Source of the DNA: Prevotellaceae bacterium UBA6858
Lineage (GTDB): Bacteria > Bacteroidota > Bacteroidia > Bacteroidales > Bacteroidaceae
DNA: 29,664 nt
NCBI GenBank assembly: GCA_002451695.1
Contig: DKDC01000036.1
Coordinates: 1-29,664, forward strand
Reading direction: 5' to 3'
How positions within the stretch are numbered: position 1 is the first letter of the stretch; every line of letters starts with the position of its first letter. Of the stretch, positions 16,010 to 23,663 are shown one piece after another. The position numbers and the translations under genes were made by a program. Below the pieces are notes generated by a model. The model had not been told where the DNA came from. It saw nothing but the letters and a program-made list of their open reading frames with translations, and made no database searches.

Positions 16010-16624
16010 ATGCTTGCCGGGAGATACCACGACGTGAAATTTGAAGCAGGCTGCGACGAGGCCGGACGAGGCTGTCTTGCGGGCAGCGTGTTTGCGGCGG
16101 CGGTGATATTCCCCGAAGGATACGCTAACGAAGAGATTAAAGACTCCAAAAAGCTCACGGCAAAGAAACGCTACGCCCTGCGCGAGGAGATACAGAAAAA
16201 GGCTTTGGCATGGGCGGTTGGCGAGGTGCTGCCGGAGGAAATTGACGAGATTAACATTCTTAACGCCTCCATTCTTGCCATGCACCGCGCCCTCGACCGG
16301 CTCAAGGTGCGCCCCGAGGCTGTAATCGTTGACGGAAACCGCTTCAAGCCCTACGGCGGCATACCTTGCGACACTATCGTAAAGGGCGACGGCAAATTCC
16401 TGTCGATTGCGGCGGCATCCATCCTCGCCAAGACCTATCGCGACGACTATATGGAGCGCATAGACAGGGAATACCCGCAATACCTGTGGCGCAAGAACAA
16501 AGGCTACCCCACCGCCGGGCAGCGTGATGCAATACGCAAATACGGCATAACAAAATACCACCGCCGCAGTTTTACGCAGCTTCCCGCCGACGAGCCGCAG
16601 CTGCCTTTTGATTTTGGAGAATAA
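16010..16624 (+). CDS. rnhB: Ribonuclease HII
   Basis: RNase HII cuts RNA in RNA-DNA hybrids, including single ribonucleotides embedded in DNA. The 204-residue protein has the N-terminal catalytic Asp-Glu in GCDEAGRGCLAGSV, DSKKLTAKKR, the second Asp in VIVDGNRFKP, and KGDGKFLSIAAASILAKTYRDD with the last acidic residue. GCLAGSV in place of GPLAGPV is, as I recall, usual in Bacteroidetes. I chose ATG 16010 over TTG 16004 because AGGAG at 15996-16000 is 9 nt upstream of it and only 3 nt from the TTG. ruvB starts 3 nt after the stop, so the two DNA-repair genes form a tight pair. Confidence 0.96.
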   Translation: MLAGRYHDVKFEAGCDEAGRGCLAGSVFAAAVIFPEGYANEEIKDSKKLTAKKRYALREEIQKKALAWAVGEVLPEEIDEINILNASILAMHRALDRLKVRPEAVIVDGNRFKPYGGIPCDTIVKGDGKFLSIAAASILAKTYRDDYMERIDREYPQYLWRKNKGYPTAGQRDAIRKYGITKYHRRSFTQLPADEPQLPFDFGE

Positions 16625-16627
16625 ACA

Positions 16628-17671
16628 ATGACAATGAGCAACGACACTTTCGACATACGCACAGAGCAGACTGGCTCCCCGTCAGAACGCGAATACGAGA
16701 ACACCCTGCGCCCCTTGAGGTTTGACGACTTTTCGGGACAGAAAAAGGTTGTTGACAACTTGCGCGTTTTCGTGGAGGCGGCGCGGCGCAGGGGCGAATC
16801 GCTCGACCACACTCTGCTGCACGGCCCGCCGGGATTGGGAAAGACCACCCTCTCAAACATAATAGCCAACGAGCTTGGCGTGGGCTTCAAGCTGACTTCC
16901 GGGCCTGTGCTCGACAAGCCGGGCGACCTTGCCGGGCTGCTCACGTCGCTCGAGCCCAACGACGTGCTTTTCATCGATGAAATCCACCGCCTTGCCCCTG
17001 TGGTGGAGGAGTATCTCTACTCTGCCATGGAGGACTTCCGCATTGACATAATGATAGACAAAGGCCCTTCGGCGCGCAGCGTGCAGATAAACCTCAACCC
17101 GTTCACGCTGATAGGCGCGACAACACGCAGCGGACTGCTCACAGCCCCTTTGCGCGCCCGCTTCGGCATAAACCTGCACCTTGAATACTACGACGCTTCT
17201 GTGCTGTCGCAGATTGTGGTGCGCTCGTCCCATATTCTAAACGTGGAAATAGACACCGACGCCGCCGGCGAGATAGCTTCGCGCAGCCGCGGCACGCCGC
17301 GTATAGCCAACGCCCTGTTGCGCCGCGTAAGGGACTTTGCCGAAGTGAAAGGCTCGGGACGCATAAACCTTGAAATCGCAAGGGTGGCTCTCGAAGCCTT
17401 GAACATCGACCGCTACGGTCTTGACGAAATAGACAACAAGATACTCACAACAATCATCGACAAGTTCAAGGGCGGGCCTGTGGGCATTTCCACCATCGCC
17501 ACCGCAATAGGCGAAGACGCGGGGACTGTGGAGGAGGTTTACGAGCCGTTCCTCATCAAGGAGGGCTTCATCGTGCGCACCCCACGCGGCAGGGAGGTTA
17601 CAGACCTTGCATACCGTCATCTGGGGCGTATGCCAAGGCAAAAGGACAGCGCACCCTCGCTTTTCGACTGA
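16628..17671 (+). CDS. ruvB: Holliday junction branch-migration ATPase RuvB
   Basis: RuvB is the hexameric AAA+ motor that, with RuvA, moves Holliday junctions during recombination and repair. The 347-residue protein has Walker A GPPGLGKT (66-73), Walker B and DEIH (117-120), a sensor 1 region in LIGATTRSGLLTAPLRARFG with the arginine finger nearby, sensor 2 in RSRGTPRIANALLRR, and the C-terminal winged helix (TVEEVYEPFLIKEGFI). An in-frame ATG at 16634 is an alternative start two codons in. ruvA and ruvC are not adjacent. Confidence 0.97.
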   Translation: MTMSNDTFDIRTEQTGSPSEREYENTLRPLRFDDFSGQKKVVDNLRVFVEAARRRGESLDHTLLHGPPGLGKTTLSNIIANELGVGFKLTSGPVLDKPGDLAGLLTSLEPNDVLFIDEIHRLAPVVEEYLYSAMEDFRIDIMIDKGPSARSVQINLNPFTLIGATTRSGLLTAPLRARFGINLHLEYYDASVLSQIVVRSSHILNVEIDTDAAGEIASRSRGTPRIANALLRRVRDFAEVKGSGRINLEIARVALEALNIDRYGLDEIDNKILTTIIDKFKGGPVGISTIATAIGEDAGTVEEVYEPFLIKEGFIVRTPRGREVTDLAYRHLGRMPRQKDSAPSLFD

Positions 17672-17695
17672 TGAACTGAAAATATTGCTTGGATA

Positions 17696-18112
17696 ATGAT
17701 AACATTTGCCTCCACCGAAGTGGAATTGCCCCCGCTTTCGCGCTTTGACTACCGCGACTGGATAGGGCGTGTGGCTGCAAGCCACGGGCGCGTTGTAGGG
17801 GACGTGAACTATATGTTCTGCGACGACCCCACCATTCTTGACTACAACCGCAGGTTTCTCGGACACGACTACTTCACCGACATAATAACGTTTGATGACG
17901 ATGAGGGGAAAACCATAAACGGCGACATAATCATAAGCCTTGACACGGTGAGGTCGAACTCCGTGCTGTTCGGCACTTCGTACGATGACGAGCTTGACCG
18001 CGTGATAATCCACGGCATACTCCATTTGTGCGGCATCAACGACAAAGGCCCGGGAGAGCGCGAGATAATGGAGGCGGCGGAAAACGCCGCGCTTGAATTA
18101 CGAAACGCCTGA
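17696..18112 (+). CDS. ybeY: Endoribonuclease YbeY (rRNA maturation)
   Basis: YbeY is a metal-dependent endoribonuclease involved in 16S rRNA 3'-end maturation and ribosome quality control. The 138-residue protein shows RxxNxxFLGHDYFTDIITF and GDIIISLDTV, both family landmarks. The active-site helix reads HGILHLCG (about residues 105-112). The canonical motif HGxLHLxGxDH supplies three His ligands, but here INDK follows, so the third His is absent and Asp or Asn occupies the position. Length is normal. It lies 24 nt after ruvB on the same strand. Confidence 0.92.
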   Translation: MITFASTEVELPPLSRFDYRDWIGRVAASHGRVVGDVNYMFCDDPTILDYNRRFLGHDYFTDIITFDDDEGKTINGDIIISLDTVRSNSVLFGTSYDDELDRVIIHGILHLCGINDKGPGEREIMEAAENAALELRNA

Positions 18113-18199
18113 TGGCTTCCGGCAAAACCGCGAGAGCATTCAAACCGCGCAAAACATTGGTTTCCAGAAAAATGCCCATGCAAGCAACGTCCTGCATAA

Positions 18200-18320
18200 C
18201 GATTTGTCTCCCAGAAGTTTGCAGGTGGAGAAAAAAAGGTCTGATGTAGTTTGGATTATGTCTGATATAATTTTTCCTACGTCTGACGTAGTTTTTCCCA
18301 TATCCGCTATGGTTTTTAAG
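18200..18320 (-). repeat. Composite intergenic repeat, copy 4 (module B only)
   Basis: The 265-bp gap between ybeY and the TerC gene contains module B on the minus strand: 21-bp units covering about 18247-18309 and a terminal CTACATCAGACC with a long T-run (A-run on plus, 18232-18238). The right-tail motif TGCAAACTTCTG is present. No module A palindrome is present. The terminal hairpin is degraded because the penultimate unit differs. Confidence 0.8.
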
Positions 18321-18377
18321 GGGGCTTGCCACAAAATCACGTAACACACTTAATACAACCAATACAATCATAAAATC

Positions 18378-19472
18378 ATGCATCTTTCAGAATTAATCTT
18401 TCTTGGCGGCTTCCTTGTGTTCATTGTCGCCATCTTGGTGGTGGATATGCTCGTAATCGACCGTAAGGCGCACGCAGTGTCGATAAAGGAGGCGGGCGCA
18501 TGGACGGCGGTTTGGATAACGCTGGCCCTCGCCTTTTCCGCATTCCTGTGGTTCCACGGCGACATGGTTCACGGCATACACAACTTTGCCGACCTCCAGG
18601 CGGTGGCGGGCAAATATGCGGCACACATAGCCCTTGACCCGAGTGACTTTGAAGGCAGCCTGCAGGAGTACCGCCACTACATGACCGTCTCGTACATATC
18701 GGGATACCTTATAGAAAAAACACTGTCGGTTGACAACCTTTTTGTAATGATGATGATTTTCGCCTCGTTCGGCGTGGGCAAGGATGAATACCAGCACGTG
18801 CTCAACTGGGGCATACTCGGGGCGATAGTGCTGCGCTTCGTGTTCATCTTTGCAGGGGCGGCAATCATCAGCCGCTTCGACTGGGTGCTTTATCTGTTTG
18901 GGGCATTCCTCGTTTACAGCGGCGTAAAGATGTTTTTCAACCGCGACAAGGAAGAGAGCATTGATGTGGGCAAGCATCCCCTCGTAAAGTTTCTCTCAAA
19001 GCACTTCCGCGTTTACCCGTCGTTTGTGGGGGACAAGTTTTTCGTGAGGGCGGAAAAAACCGAAAGCGGCTACAAAATCCCCGACGGCACGCAAAAAACC
19101 GGGAAAGGCTTGCTCTGCATAACCCCGCTGTTTGTTACGGTGCTGGTCATAGAGTTCAGCGACCTCATATTTGCGTTCGACAGCATCCCCGCCGTGTTCT
19201 CCGTGTCGCTCGACCCTTACGTGGTGTTTTTCTCAAACATTTTCGCGATACTCGGACTTAGGGCGATGTTTTTCCTCCTCGCAGCCGTAGCGGACAAGTT
19301 CCGCTATTTGCAGACAGGCGTTTGCATACTGTTGCTGTTCATCGGTGTAAAACTCCTCACCCACAGCGTACTGCACATCGATGCTGTTGCATCGCTCGTG
19401 TTTATCCTCGCCGTGCTGGTGGTGAGCATAGGCCTGTCGCTAATCATCCCCGCAAAACCCAAGCAAAAATAA
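18378..19472 (+). CDS. TerC family integral membrane protein (Alx/TerC type)
   Basis: This 364-residue polytopic membrane protein has about eight to nine hydrophobic helices, starting LIFLGGFLVFIVAILVVDMLVI. TerC signatures are visible: SGYLIEKTLSVDNLFVMMMIF, VLNWGILGAIVLRFVFIFAGAAI, LYLFGAFLVYSGVKMF and VLVIEFSDLIFAFDSIPAVFSV. Acidic residues buried in these helices fit a metal-ion transporter, and several characterised members export manganese or handle metal stress linked to secretion. Substrate here is inferred only. The protein has the usual length. I see no yybP-ykoY-type riboswitch upstream; the gap is mostly the repeat, with about 58 nt left for a promoter. Confidence 0.93.
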   Translation: MHLSELIFLGGFLVFIVAILVVDMLVIDRKAHAVSIKEAGAWTAVWITLALAFSAFLWFHGDMVHGIHNFADLQAVAGKYAAHIALDPSDFEGSLQEYRHYMTVSYISGYLIEKTLSVDNLFVMMMIFASFGVGKDEYQHVLNWGILGAIVLRFVFIFAGAAIISRFDWVLYLFGAFLVYSGVKMFFNRDKEESIDVGKHPLVKFLSKHFRVYPSFVGDKFFVRAEKTESGYKIPDGTQKTGKGLLCITPLFVTVLVIEFSDLIFAFDSIPAVFSVSLDPYVVFFSNIFAILGLRAMFFLLAAVADKFRYLQTGVCILLLFIGVKLLTHSVLHIDAVASLVFILAVLVVSIGLSLIIPAKPKQK

Positions 19473-19488
19473 AAAGCAAACGCAATCC

Positions 19489-19692
19489 GCAAGGCGGTTG
19501 CCACCGCCCTTGCAAATGGCGCAAAACTGAAAGCTGCGACTTTTTTACCAAGCATTCCGAAAACCATATGAAACATGGTTTTTCCCATGTCCTATGTAGA
19601 AAAAATTAGGTCTGATGTAGAAAAAACTACATCAGACCTTTTTTCTCCAATTCCAAGTGTCTGAAAAACAAAACACTGCAATATGCGTGTTT
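19489..19692 (+). repeat. Composite intergenic repeat, copy 5 (module A reduced)
   Basis: In the convergent gap after the TerC gene, a short inverted repeat (19489-19513) replaces module A. It is followed by the shared linker CAAATGGCGCAAAAC. Module B units run from about 19564 to 19626 and end in a strong hairpin. The right tail (CCAAGTGTCTGAAAAAC) matches copies 2 and 6. Confidence 0.8.
19608..19644 (+). terminator. Rho-independent-like terminator inside repeat copy 5
   Basis: AGGTCTGATGTAG (19608-19620) and its exact complement CTACATCAGACCT (19627-19639) flank a six-A loop, and six T (19639-19644) follow. That is a 13-bp stem with a U-run. It sits 135 nt after the TerC gene and would stop its transcript before the convergent accessory genes. 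Confidence 0.65.
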
Positions 19693-19732
19693 TGTGCTGT
19701 CTTCTGTGATTTCAAAATTAGGACTGAGATAC

Positions 19733-20029
19733 TTAGTAAAAGTCTATAACATCTAAAATTTTGAAGTCCTCACCGTCTGAAGCAATAAGGTCGTACAAAC
19801 CTTTCATACTGCCTGCATGATAAAATATATCTTCTTCTGTGAGAAGCCCTGCTTTTGTGTTGCGATATGGGTAGGCAGACCCGTCAGCCCAACAGTCGTC
19901 AAGAGAAATGAGATAGTTGTGTCGTTCATGGTTGTCTTTCCATTCAATAGTAACTTCAACGACTTTAGGCATAGTTTTACACCCTTTTATGAAAGCATCA
20001 TATTTTTGCTGAATAGTCGTTGTTTGCAT
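19733..20029 (-). CDS. Hypothetical protein, AT-rich accessory gene
   Basis: This 98-residue acidic soluble protein has no signal peptide and no motif I recognise. Its middle reads VEVTIEWKDNHERHNYLISLDD and its end GMSKGLYDLIASDGEDFKILDVIDFY-like (KGLYDLIAS, FKILDVIDFY). The open frame extends to a TTG at 20038, but ATG 20029 is the more likely start. It directly follows the gene ending at 20040 on the same strand, so the two probably form one transcript. Base composition is far more AT-rich than flanking genes, as for its partner, which points to recent acquisition. An accessory partner or immunity role is possible but unsupported. Confidence 0.6.
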   Translation of the reverse strand: MQTTTIQQKYDAFIKGCKTMPKVVEVTIEWKDNHERHNYLISLDDCWADGSAYPYRNTKAGLLTEEDIFYHAGSMKGLYDLIASDGEDFKILDVIDFY

Positions 20030-20039
20030 TTGCGGCAAA

Positions 20040-20546
20040 TCAATAACCGATTAACAAAATTCCTTTTAAGGGAAGTTTTATTCTGTTTGAAATATACATC
20101 GTTTCAAGAAATGTGTATATCCTCTCGAAATCATCGTGTCCCCTGTAAATATTTCTGACTGCTAAAACCAAATATTCAACCTCAAACATCATTGAGGCTT
20201 CAAAGATGTCTTTGAGAAATTGGTTGTTTTCCGTCGCCCGTCCAGCCTCTACTTCAATCACGACTTTTCCATCACAACTTATCGCGTCAGCATAAAATGA
20301 TTTGTCAATGGTATTGTTGTTGCCAAACAAAACAGGGACATCTATTTTCCCTTTATTGCTTTTGTCTTTTTCCACATTATACTTGAGTTTCGTCAAGTAT
20401 GGTTCTATGGCAGCAAGCACATCGTCTGATTTCTTGTTGCAAGTTTGCGAATCTATTTTGGTTTCAACCTTTTTGAATGCTTTCAACACATCTTCTATAG
20501 GCTTTACGACACCGATGGAACGTGGAAAAAACTGAAATCTAATCAT
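20040..20546 (-). CDS. Possible PD-(D/E)XK nuclease-fold protein
   Basis: This 168-residue protein contains a segment that looks like a PD-(D/E)XK core: Asp87 in FYADAIS, then GKVVIEVEAGRA with E98-x-E100 on the next strand, then a helix (NNQFLKDIFEASMM) and a hydrophobic strand (EYLVLAV). The usual Lys of ExK is Glu here, as in some divergent restriction-enzyme-like folds. I recall similar hypothetical proteins with an EVEAGRA motif, sometimes labelled restriction endonuclease, but cannot confirm this. No methyltransferase gene is near, so a restriction-modification system is not supported. The gene is AT-rich and pairs with the small downstream gene between two module B repeats. Confidence 0.55.
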   Translation of the reverse strand: MIRFQFFPRSIGVVKPIEDVLKAFKKVETKIDSQTCNKKSDDVLAAIEPYLTKLKYNVEKDKSNKGKIDVPVLFGNNNTIDKSFYADAISCDGKVVIEVEAGRATENNQFLKDIFEASMMFEVEYLVLAVRNIYRGHDDFERIYTFLETMYISNRIKLPLKGILLIGY

Positions 20547-20742
20547 ATTAAAATCTATTCTTATAGAATAATTTATTCTTAACTGCTCTGCCAGTTATCT
20601 GCTCGTTCTTTCTATTCTACAAGCATTAATTTCAAGCGGCTAATACCCATAAATATTATTTCCGAGTGTAAAGATAATGATTTATTCTCACTTCATTGCC
20701 TGTAGGTAATCTTTAGCATTGCCTTTGCATAGCGTTTTTCTT

Positions 20743-20907
20743 TTAAGGAATACCTGTTACAAGAGCAGCGATGGAAGTAAGTTTAGGTCGCTTATCACCT
20801 CCACAAGGCAGTGGTAGAAATAAAAAGCAATCCCTGTTTGCTGCATGGGTTCGTAATTGAGGCACAATAATTGTGTCAGCAGGTGGAACGAAAACCACAT
20901 GGGACAT
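20743..20907 (-). other. Unassigned 54-codon open frame in AT-rich gap
   Basis: From an ATG inside repeat copy 6 the minus strand is open for 54 codons (PPADTIIVPQLRTHAANR, then LPCGGDKRPKLTSIAALV) to TAA 20743-20745. The composition looks protein-like, and a shift of frame would extend it by about 17 codons. It could be the remnant of an accessory gene cut by repeat insertion, or chance. The rest of 20547-20890 shows no other candidate; the stretch just upstream of 20546 is very AT-rich with a small dyad around 20563-20573. Confidence 0.25.
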
Positions 20908-21006
20908 GGGAAAAACCAAGTCCTATGTAGAAAAAATTATGTCTGATGTAGAAAAAACTACATCAGACCTTTTTTCCGCCGTTGCAAACATCTGAAAAAC
21001 AATTTC
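20891..21006 (+). repeat. Composite intergenic repeat, copy 6 (module B only)
   Basis: Contiguous 21-bp units start at about 20895 and end in an 11-bp hairpin, GTCTGATGTAG (20941-20951) with CTACATCAGAC (20958-20968), a six-A loop and a following T-run, so it can also act as a terminator. The right tail GTTGCAAACATCTGAAAAAC is nearly identical to that of copy 2. No module A is present. It borders the AT-rich islet on the NUDIX side; 21007-21126 holds nothing I recognise. Confidence 0.82.
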
Positions 21007-21126
21007 TTACAGAATGTTTTGTAGATCAAGCAAAAACTTGATAATCTGGGCATTACTTTGATGTTGTCGAATTTGTCTTTTTGCGGTTCACGGTTCGGGA
21101 ACGACAATGCGGAAAGCCGTAGTTTT

Positions 21127-21714
21127 TTACTCCGTCTTACCACCGGTTGCCGGCGGCATAGCGTTCATCTCATACATATACTTGTAGAGCGGCGCGAGCA
21201 TCAGCGCCTGCATAAAGCCGCCGCTTGCCATTTCGCGCCTCACTTCCTCCTCGCTCATTAGGTGCACGGCTATGTCCTCCGTTGTTTCAAGGTGCTGGTC
21301 AGAGACTTTTTCCACGCCCTCCGCCACAAAGCAATAGCACAGGTTGTTCATTGCCCCGGGATTGGGGGCGATTTTCGCCACAAGCCGCCATTCGCCGCCG
21401 CCATAGCCCGTCTCCTCCCACAGCTCGCGTTTTGCCGCAGCAAGCGGCGACTCGTCAGAAGCGTCAACAACGCCCGCCACTATTTCCCAAAACACGTCGT
21501 CCAGCGCATGGCGGTACTGGCGTATGACCACATAGCTGCCGTCTTTAGTGCGGGCTATCACGTTCACCCACGCAGGGTATTCCAACACGTAATACTCGTC
21601 AAGCACAACTCCCGAGGGAAGTTCCACACAGTCTTTCCGCGCCGTGAGCCACGGACGCCTTATGAGATACTCGCTTTTAAGGGTTTTCCATTTACCGACA
21701 GTCTTGTCCTTCAT
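21127..21714 (-). CDS. NUDIX hydrolase (ADP-ribose pyrophosphatase-like)
   Basis: This 195-residue protein probably cleaves a nucleoside diphosphate derivative such as ADP-ribose. The NUDIX box is AGVVDASDES, then REL, then WEETGY, with the essential REx2EE intact. The spacing between the leading Gly and the first Glu is one residue longer than the textbook pattern. The upstream VVIRQYRHALDDVFWEIVAG and downstream APNPGAMNNLCYCFVAEGV segments are typical of ADP-ribose pyrophosphatase-like members. I chose the ATG at 21714 because it gives the usual short N-terminus (MKDKTVGKWKTLKSEYLI); the frame is open to 21774 but without family-like sequence. Substrate is inferred. Confidence 0.85.
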   Translation of the reverse strand: MKDKTVGKWKTLKSEYLIRRPWLTARKDCVELPSGVVLDEYYVLEYPAWVNVIARTKDGSYVVIRQYRHALDDVFWEIVAGVVDASDESPLAAAKRELWEETGYGGGEWRLVAKIAPNPGAMNNLCYCFVAEGVEKVSDQHLETTEDIAVHLMSEEEVRREMASGGFMQALMLAPLYKYMYEMNAMPPATGGKTE

Positions 21715-21820
21715 CGCGTTCAATGTTTCGTTACTGTATATAAAACGCGGAATGTACGCTTTTAGCATACACAAAGGCTTTTATGCGTTCGTTTTTTCCC
21801 GAGATATGAGGGGAAAAGCG

Positions 21821-21828
21821 TAATTTTG
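21821..21828 (+). promoter_or_regulatory. -7 box for hisS
   Basis: TAATTTTG fits TAnnTTTG and lies 23 nt before the hisS ATG. A matching TTG -33 element is not evident at normal spacing. Confidence 0.45.
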
Positions 21829-21851
21829 CAACCGAAAAAACAAATCACAAA

Positions 21852-23225
21852 ATGGCAACAAAACCCTCCATACCCAAAGGCACACGCGACTTCATGCCGC
21901 AGGAAATGGCCAAGCGCAACTATATTTTCAACACAATCCGCGAAGTGTACGAGCTTTACGGCTTCCGCCAGATAGAGACCCCGGCGCTCGAGAACCTTTC
22001 CACGCTCATGGGAAAGTACGGCGATGAGGGTGACAAGCTGCTTTTCAAGATTCTGAACAGCGGCAACTTCCTCAACGGCGTTTCCCCCGAAGAAATGCAG
22101 CAGGAAAGCGCGGGCAGGCTCGCAGCCAGAATTTGCGAGAAGGGGCTGCGCTATGACCTCACAGTGCCGTTCGCGCGTTTTGTGGTGCAGCACCGCGACG
22201 ACATCAAGATGCCTTTCCGCCGCTATCAGATACAGCCCGTATGGAGAGCCGACCGCCCGCAAAAAGGACGCTACCGCGAGTTTTACCAGTGCGACGCAGA
22301 TGTGGTGGGCAGCGACTCGCTGCTCAACGAGGTGGAGCTGGTGGAGATTATCGACGAGGTGTTCAGCCGCTTCGGCATCCGCGTGGACATAAACATAAAC
22401 AACCGCAAGCTGCTCGCCGCCATTGCCGAAAAAATCGGGGCTGCCGACAAAATCACGGCTGTTACCGTGGCTATTGACAAGCTCGAAAAGATAGGGCTTG
22501 ACGGTGTGGAGAAAGAGCTTCTTGAAGAGGGGATTTCGGCAGAGGCAATAAAGGACCTCGAGCCTATCATAGCCCTGTCGGGAAGCAACGAGGAGAAAAT
22601 CGCCGTAATGCGCAGGCAGCTTGAAAGCAGCGAAACCGGCATGAAGGGCATTGCCGAGGTGGAATTTGTCCTTGACGCGCTCAAAAGCTCGCAGCTCAAA
22701 AACAGCGTAACGTTCAACCTATCCCTCGCACGCGGGCTGAACTACTACACTGGCTGCATTTTCGAGGTGAAAGCCCTCGACTACGCCATCGGCTCGATAA
22801 CCGGCGGCGGAAGGTACGACAACCTCACCGGCATATTCGGCATGCCGGGACTTAGCGGCGTGGGCATTTCGTTCGGCGCAGACAGGATTTACGATGTGCT
22901 CAACGGTCTTGACCTTTACCCAAAGGAGGCGAAAGCCGGCACGCAGCTGCTGTTCGCCAACTTCGGGGGCGAAAGCGAGACGGCGCGATGCCTTGCGCTT
23001 GCGGCAAAGGCGCGGCGTGCTGGAATACGCACGGAGATATACCCCGACAGCGCAAAGATGAAAAAGCAGATGTCATACGCCGCCGACAACAGCATACCGT
23101 TCGTGGCGCTGGTAGGCGGGGACGAGGTGAAATCGGGAAACGTTACGCTCAAGAGCATGGAACGCCACGAGCAAAGCACCCTCACTCCCGACGAAATGAT
23201 AAAAACCATCAAGGAAAGTCTCTGA
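21852..23225 (+). CDS. hisS: Histidyl-tRNA synthetase
   Basis: HisS charges tRNA-His with histidine through a histidyl-adenylate. The 457-residue class II synthetase starts with KGTRDFMPQEMAKR (motif 1 region). Motif 2 is in FRRYQIQPVWRADRPQKGRYREFYQCDAD, and the histidine-binding motif is LARGLNYYTG, followed by SITGGGRYDNL and the motif 3 region GVGISFGADR. The C-terminal anticodon-binding domain (about 365-457) includes ARRAGIRTEIYPDSAKMKKQ and VALVGGDE. Length and architecture are normal. It is monocistronic, divergent from the NUDIX gene and convergent with the M16 gene across a full repeat copy. Confidence 0.97.
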   Translation: MATKPSIPKGTRDFMPQEMAKRNYIFNTIREVYELYGFRQIETPALENLSTLMGKYGDEGDKLLFKILNSGNFLNGVSPEEMQQESAGRLAARICEKGLRYDLTVPFARFVVQHRDDIKMPFRRYQIQPVWRADRPQKGRYREFYQCDADVVGSDSLLNEVELVEIIDEVFSRFGIRVDININNRKLLAAIAEKIGAADKITAVTVAIDKLEKIGLDGVEKELLEEGISAEAIKDLEPIIALSGSNEEKIAVMRRQLESSETGMKGIAEVEFVLDALKSSQLKNSVTFNLSLARGLNYYTGCIFEVKALDYAIGSITGGGRYDNLTGIFGMPGLSGVGISFGADRIYDVLNGLDLYPKEAKAGTQLLFANFGGESETARCLALAAKARRAGIRTEIYPDSAKMKKQMSYAADNSIPFVALVGGDEVKSGNVTLKSMERHEQSTLTPDEMIKTIKESL

Positions 23226-23297
23226 AAAACCCCGGGCGGCAGACGGCTATCCGCCAACCGCTGACTTTCAAAGAGTTACGCATTTCGGACAAGGTTT

Positions 23298-23582
23298 CGT
23301 AAGTTGTTGTGCCTCACAGGCTTGCAATGGCATAAATTATGTCTGATGTAGTTTGAATTACATCAGACATAATTTTTTCTGCATAGGACATAGTTTTTCC
23401 TACGTCAAATGTAGTTTCCGTGGTGTTTGGGAAAAGGCATCGGTCATGGGGTTTGCGCCATTTGTAGGGGCGTATTGCATACGCCCTGTAAGCCACCGCA
23501 TGAACAGCAGCACAAACCGCCGCCACGACACCGCAAATCCGCGCAATCCGGGCGTATGCAATACGCCCCTACGGCGGTGCTA
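23298..23582 (-). repeat. Composite intergenic repeat, copy 7 (complete)
   Basis: This is a full copy in the convergent gap between hisS and the M16 peptidase. Read on minus it has the left flank GCACCGCC (near 23571-23582), module A between palindromes at about 23550-23572 and 23464-23488, and the linker AAATGGCGCAAACC. Module B is at 23334-23414 with four units, the last two forming a near-perfect inverted repeat (23334-23375, one mismatched pair). The right tail (TTGCAAGCCTGTGAGG) resembles copy 3. The stretches 23226-23297 and 23583-23663 show nothing else. Confidence 0.88.
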
Positions 23583-23663
23583 TTTTTTCATTAATTGTGC
23601 CTTGCGCGTTTCAGTGGTGCGTGGCGCACGCCTATGCTATCCGCACAAAAACAACATTTGACA

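Noticed and set aside
14651..16561. 636-codon open frame on the minus strand
   Set aside because: It lies antisense to sufS, the YbjQ gene and rnhB, all well-supported genes. Its His- and Cys-rich, low-complexity translation is typical of the shadow of GC-rich coding DNA.
18321..18377. Manganese riboswitch (yybP-ykoY type) ahead of the TerC gene
   Set aside because: The remaining leader is too short and shows none of the expected conserved loops.
20830..20865. GGGTTCGTAATT stretch as a tRNA T-arm
   Set aside because: No acceptor stem, anticodon arm or matching flanks could be assembled around it.
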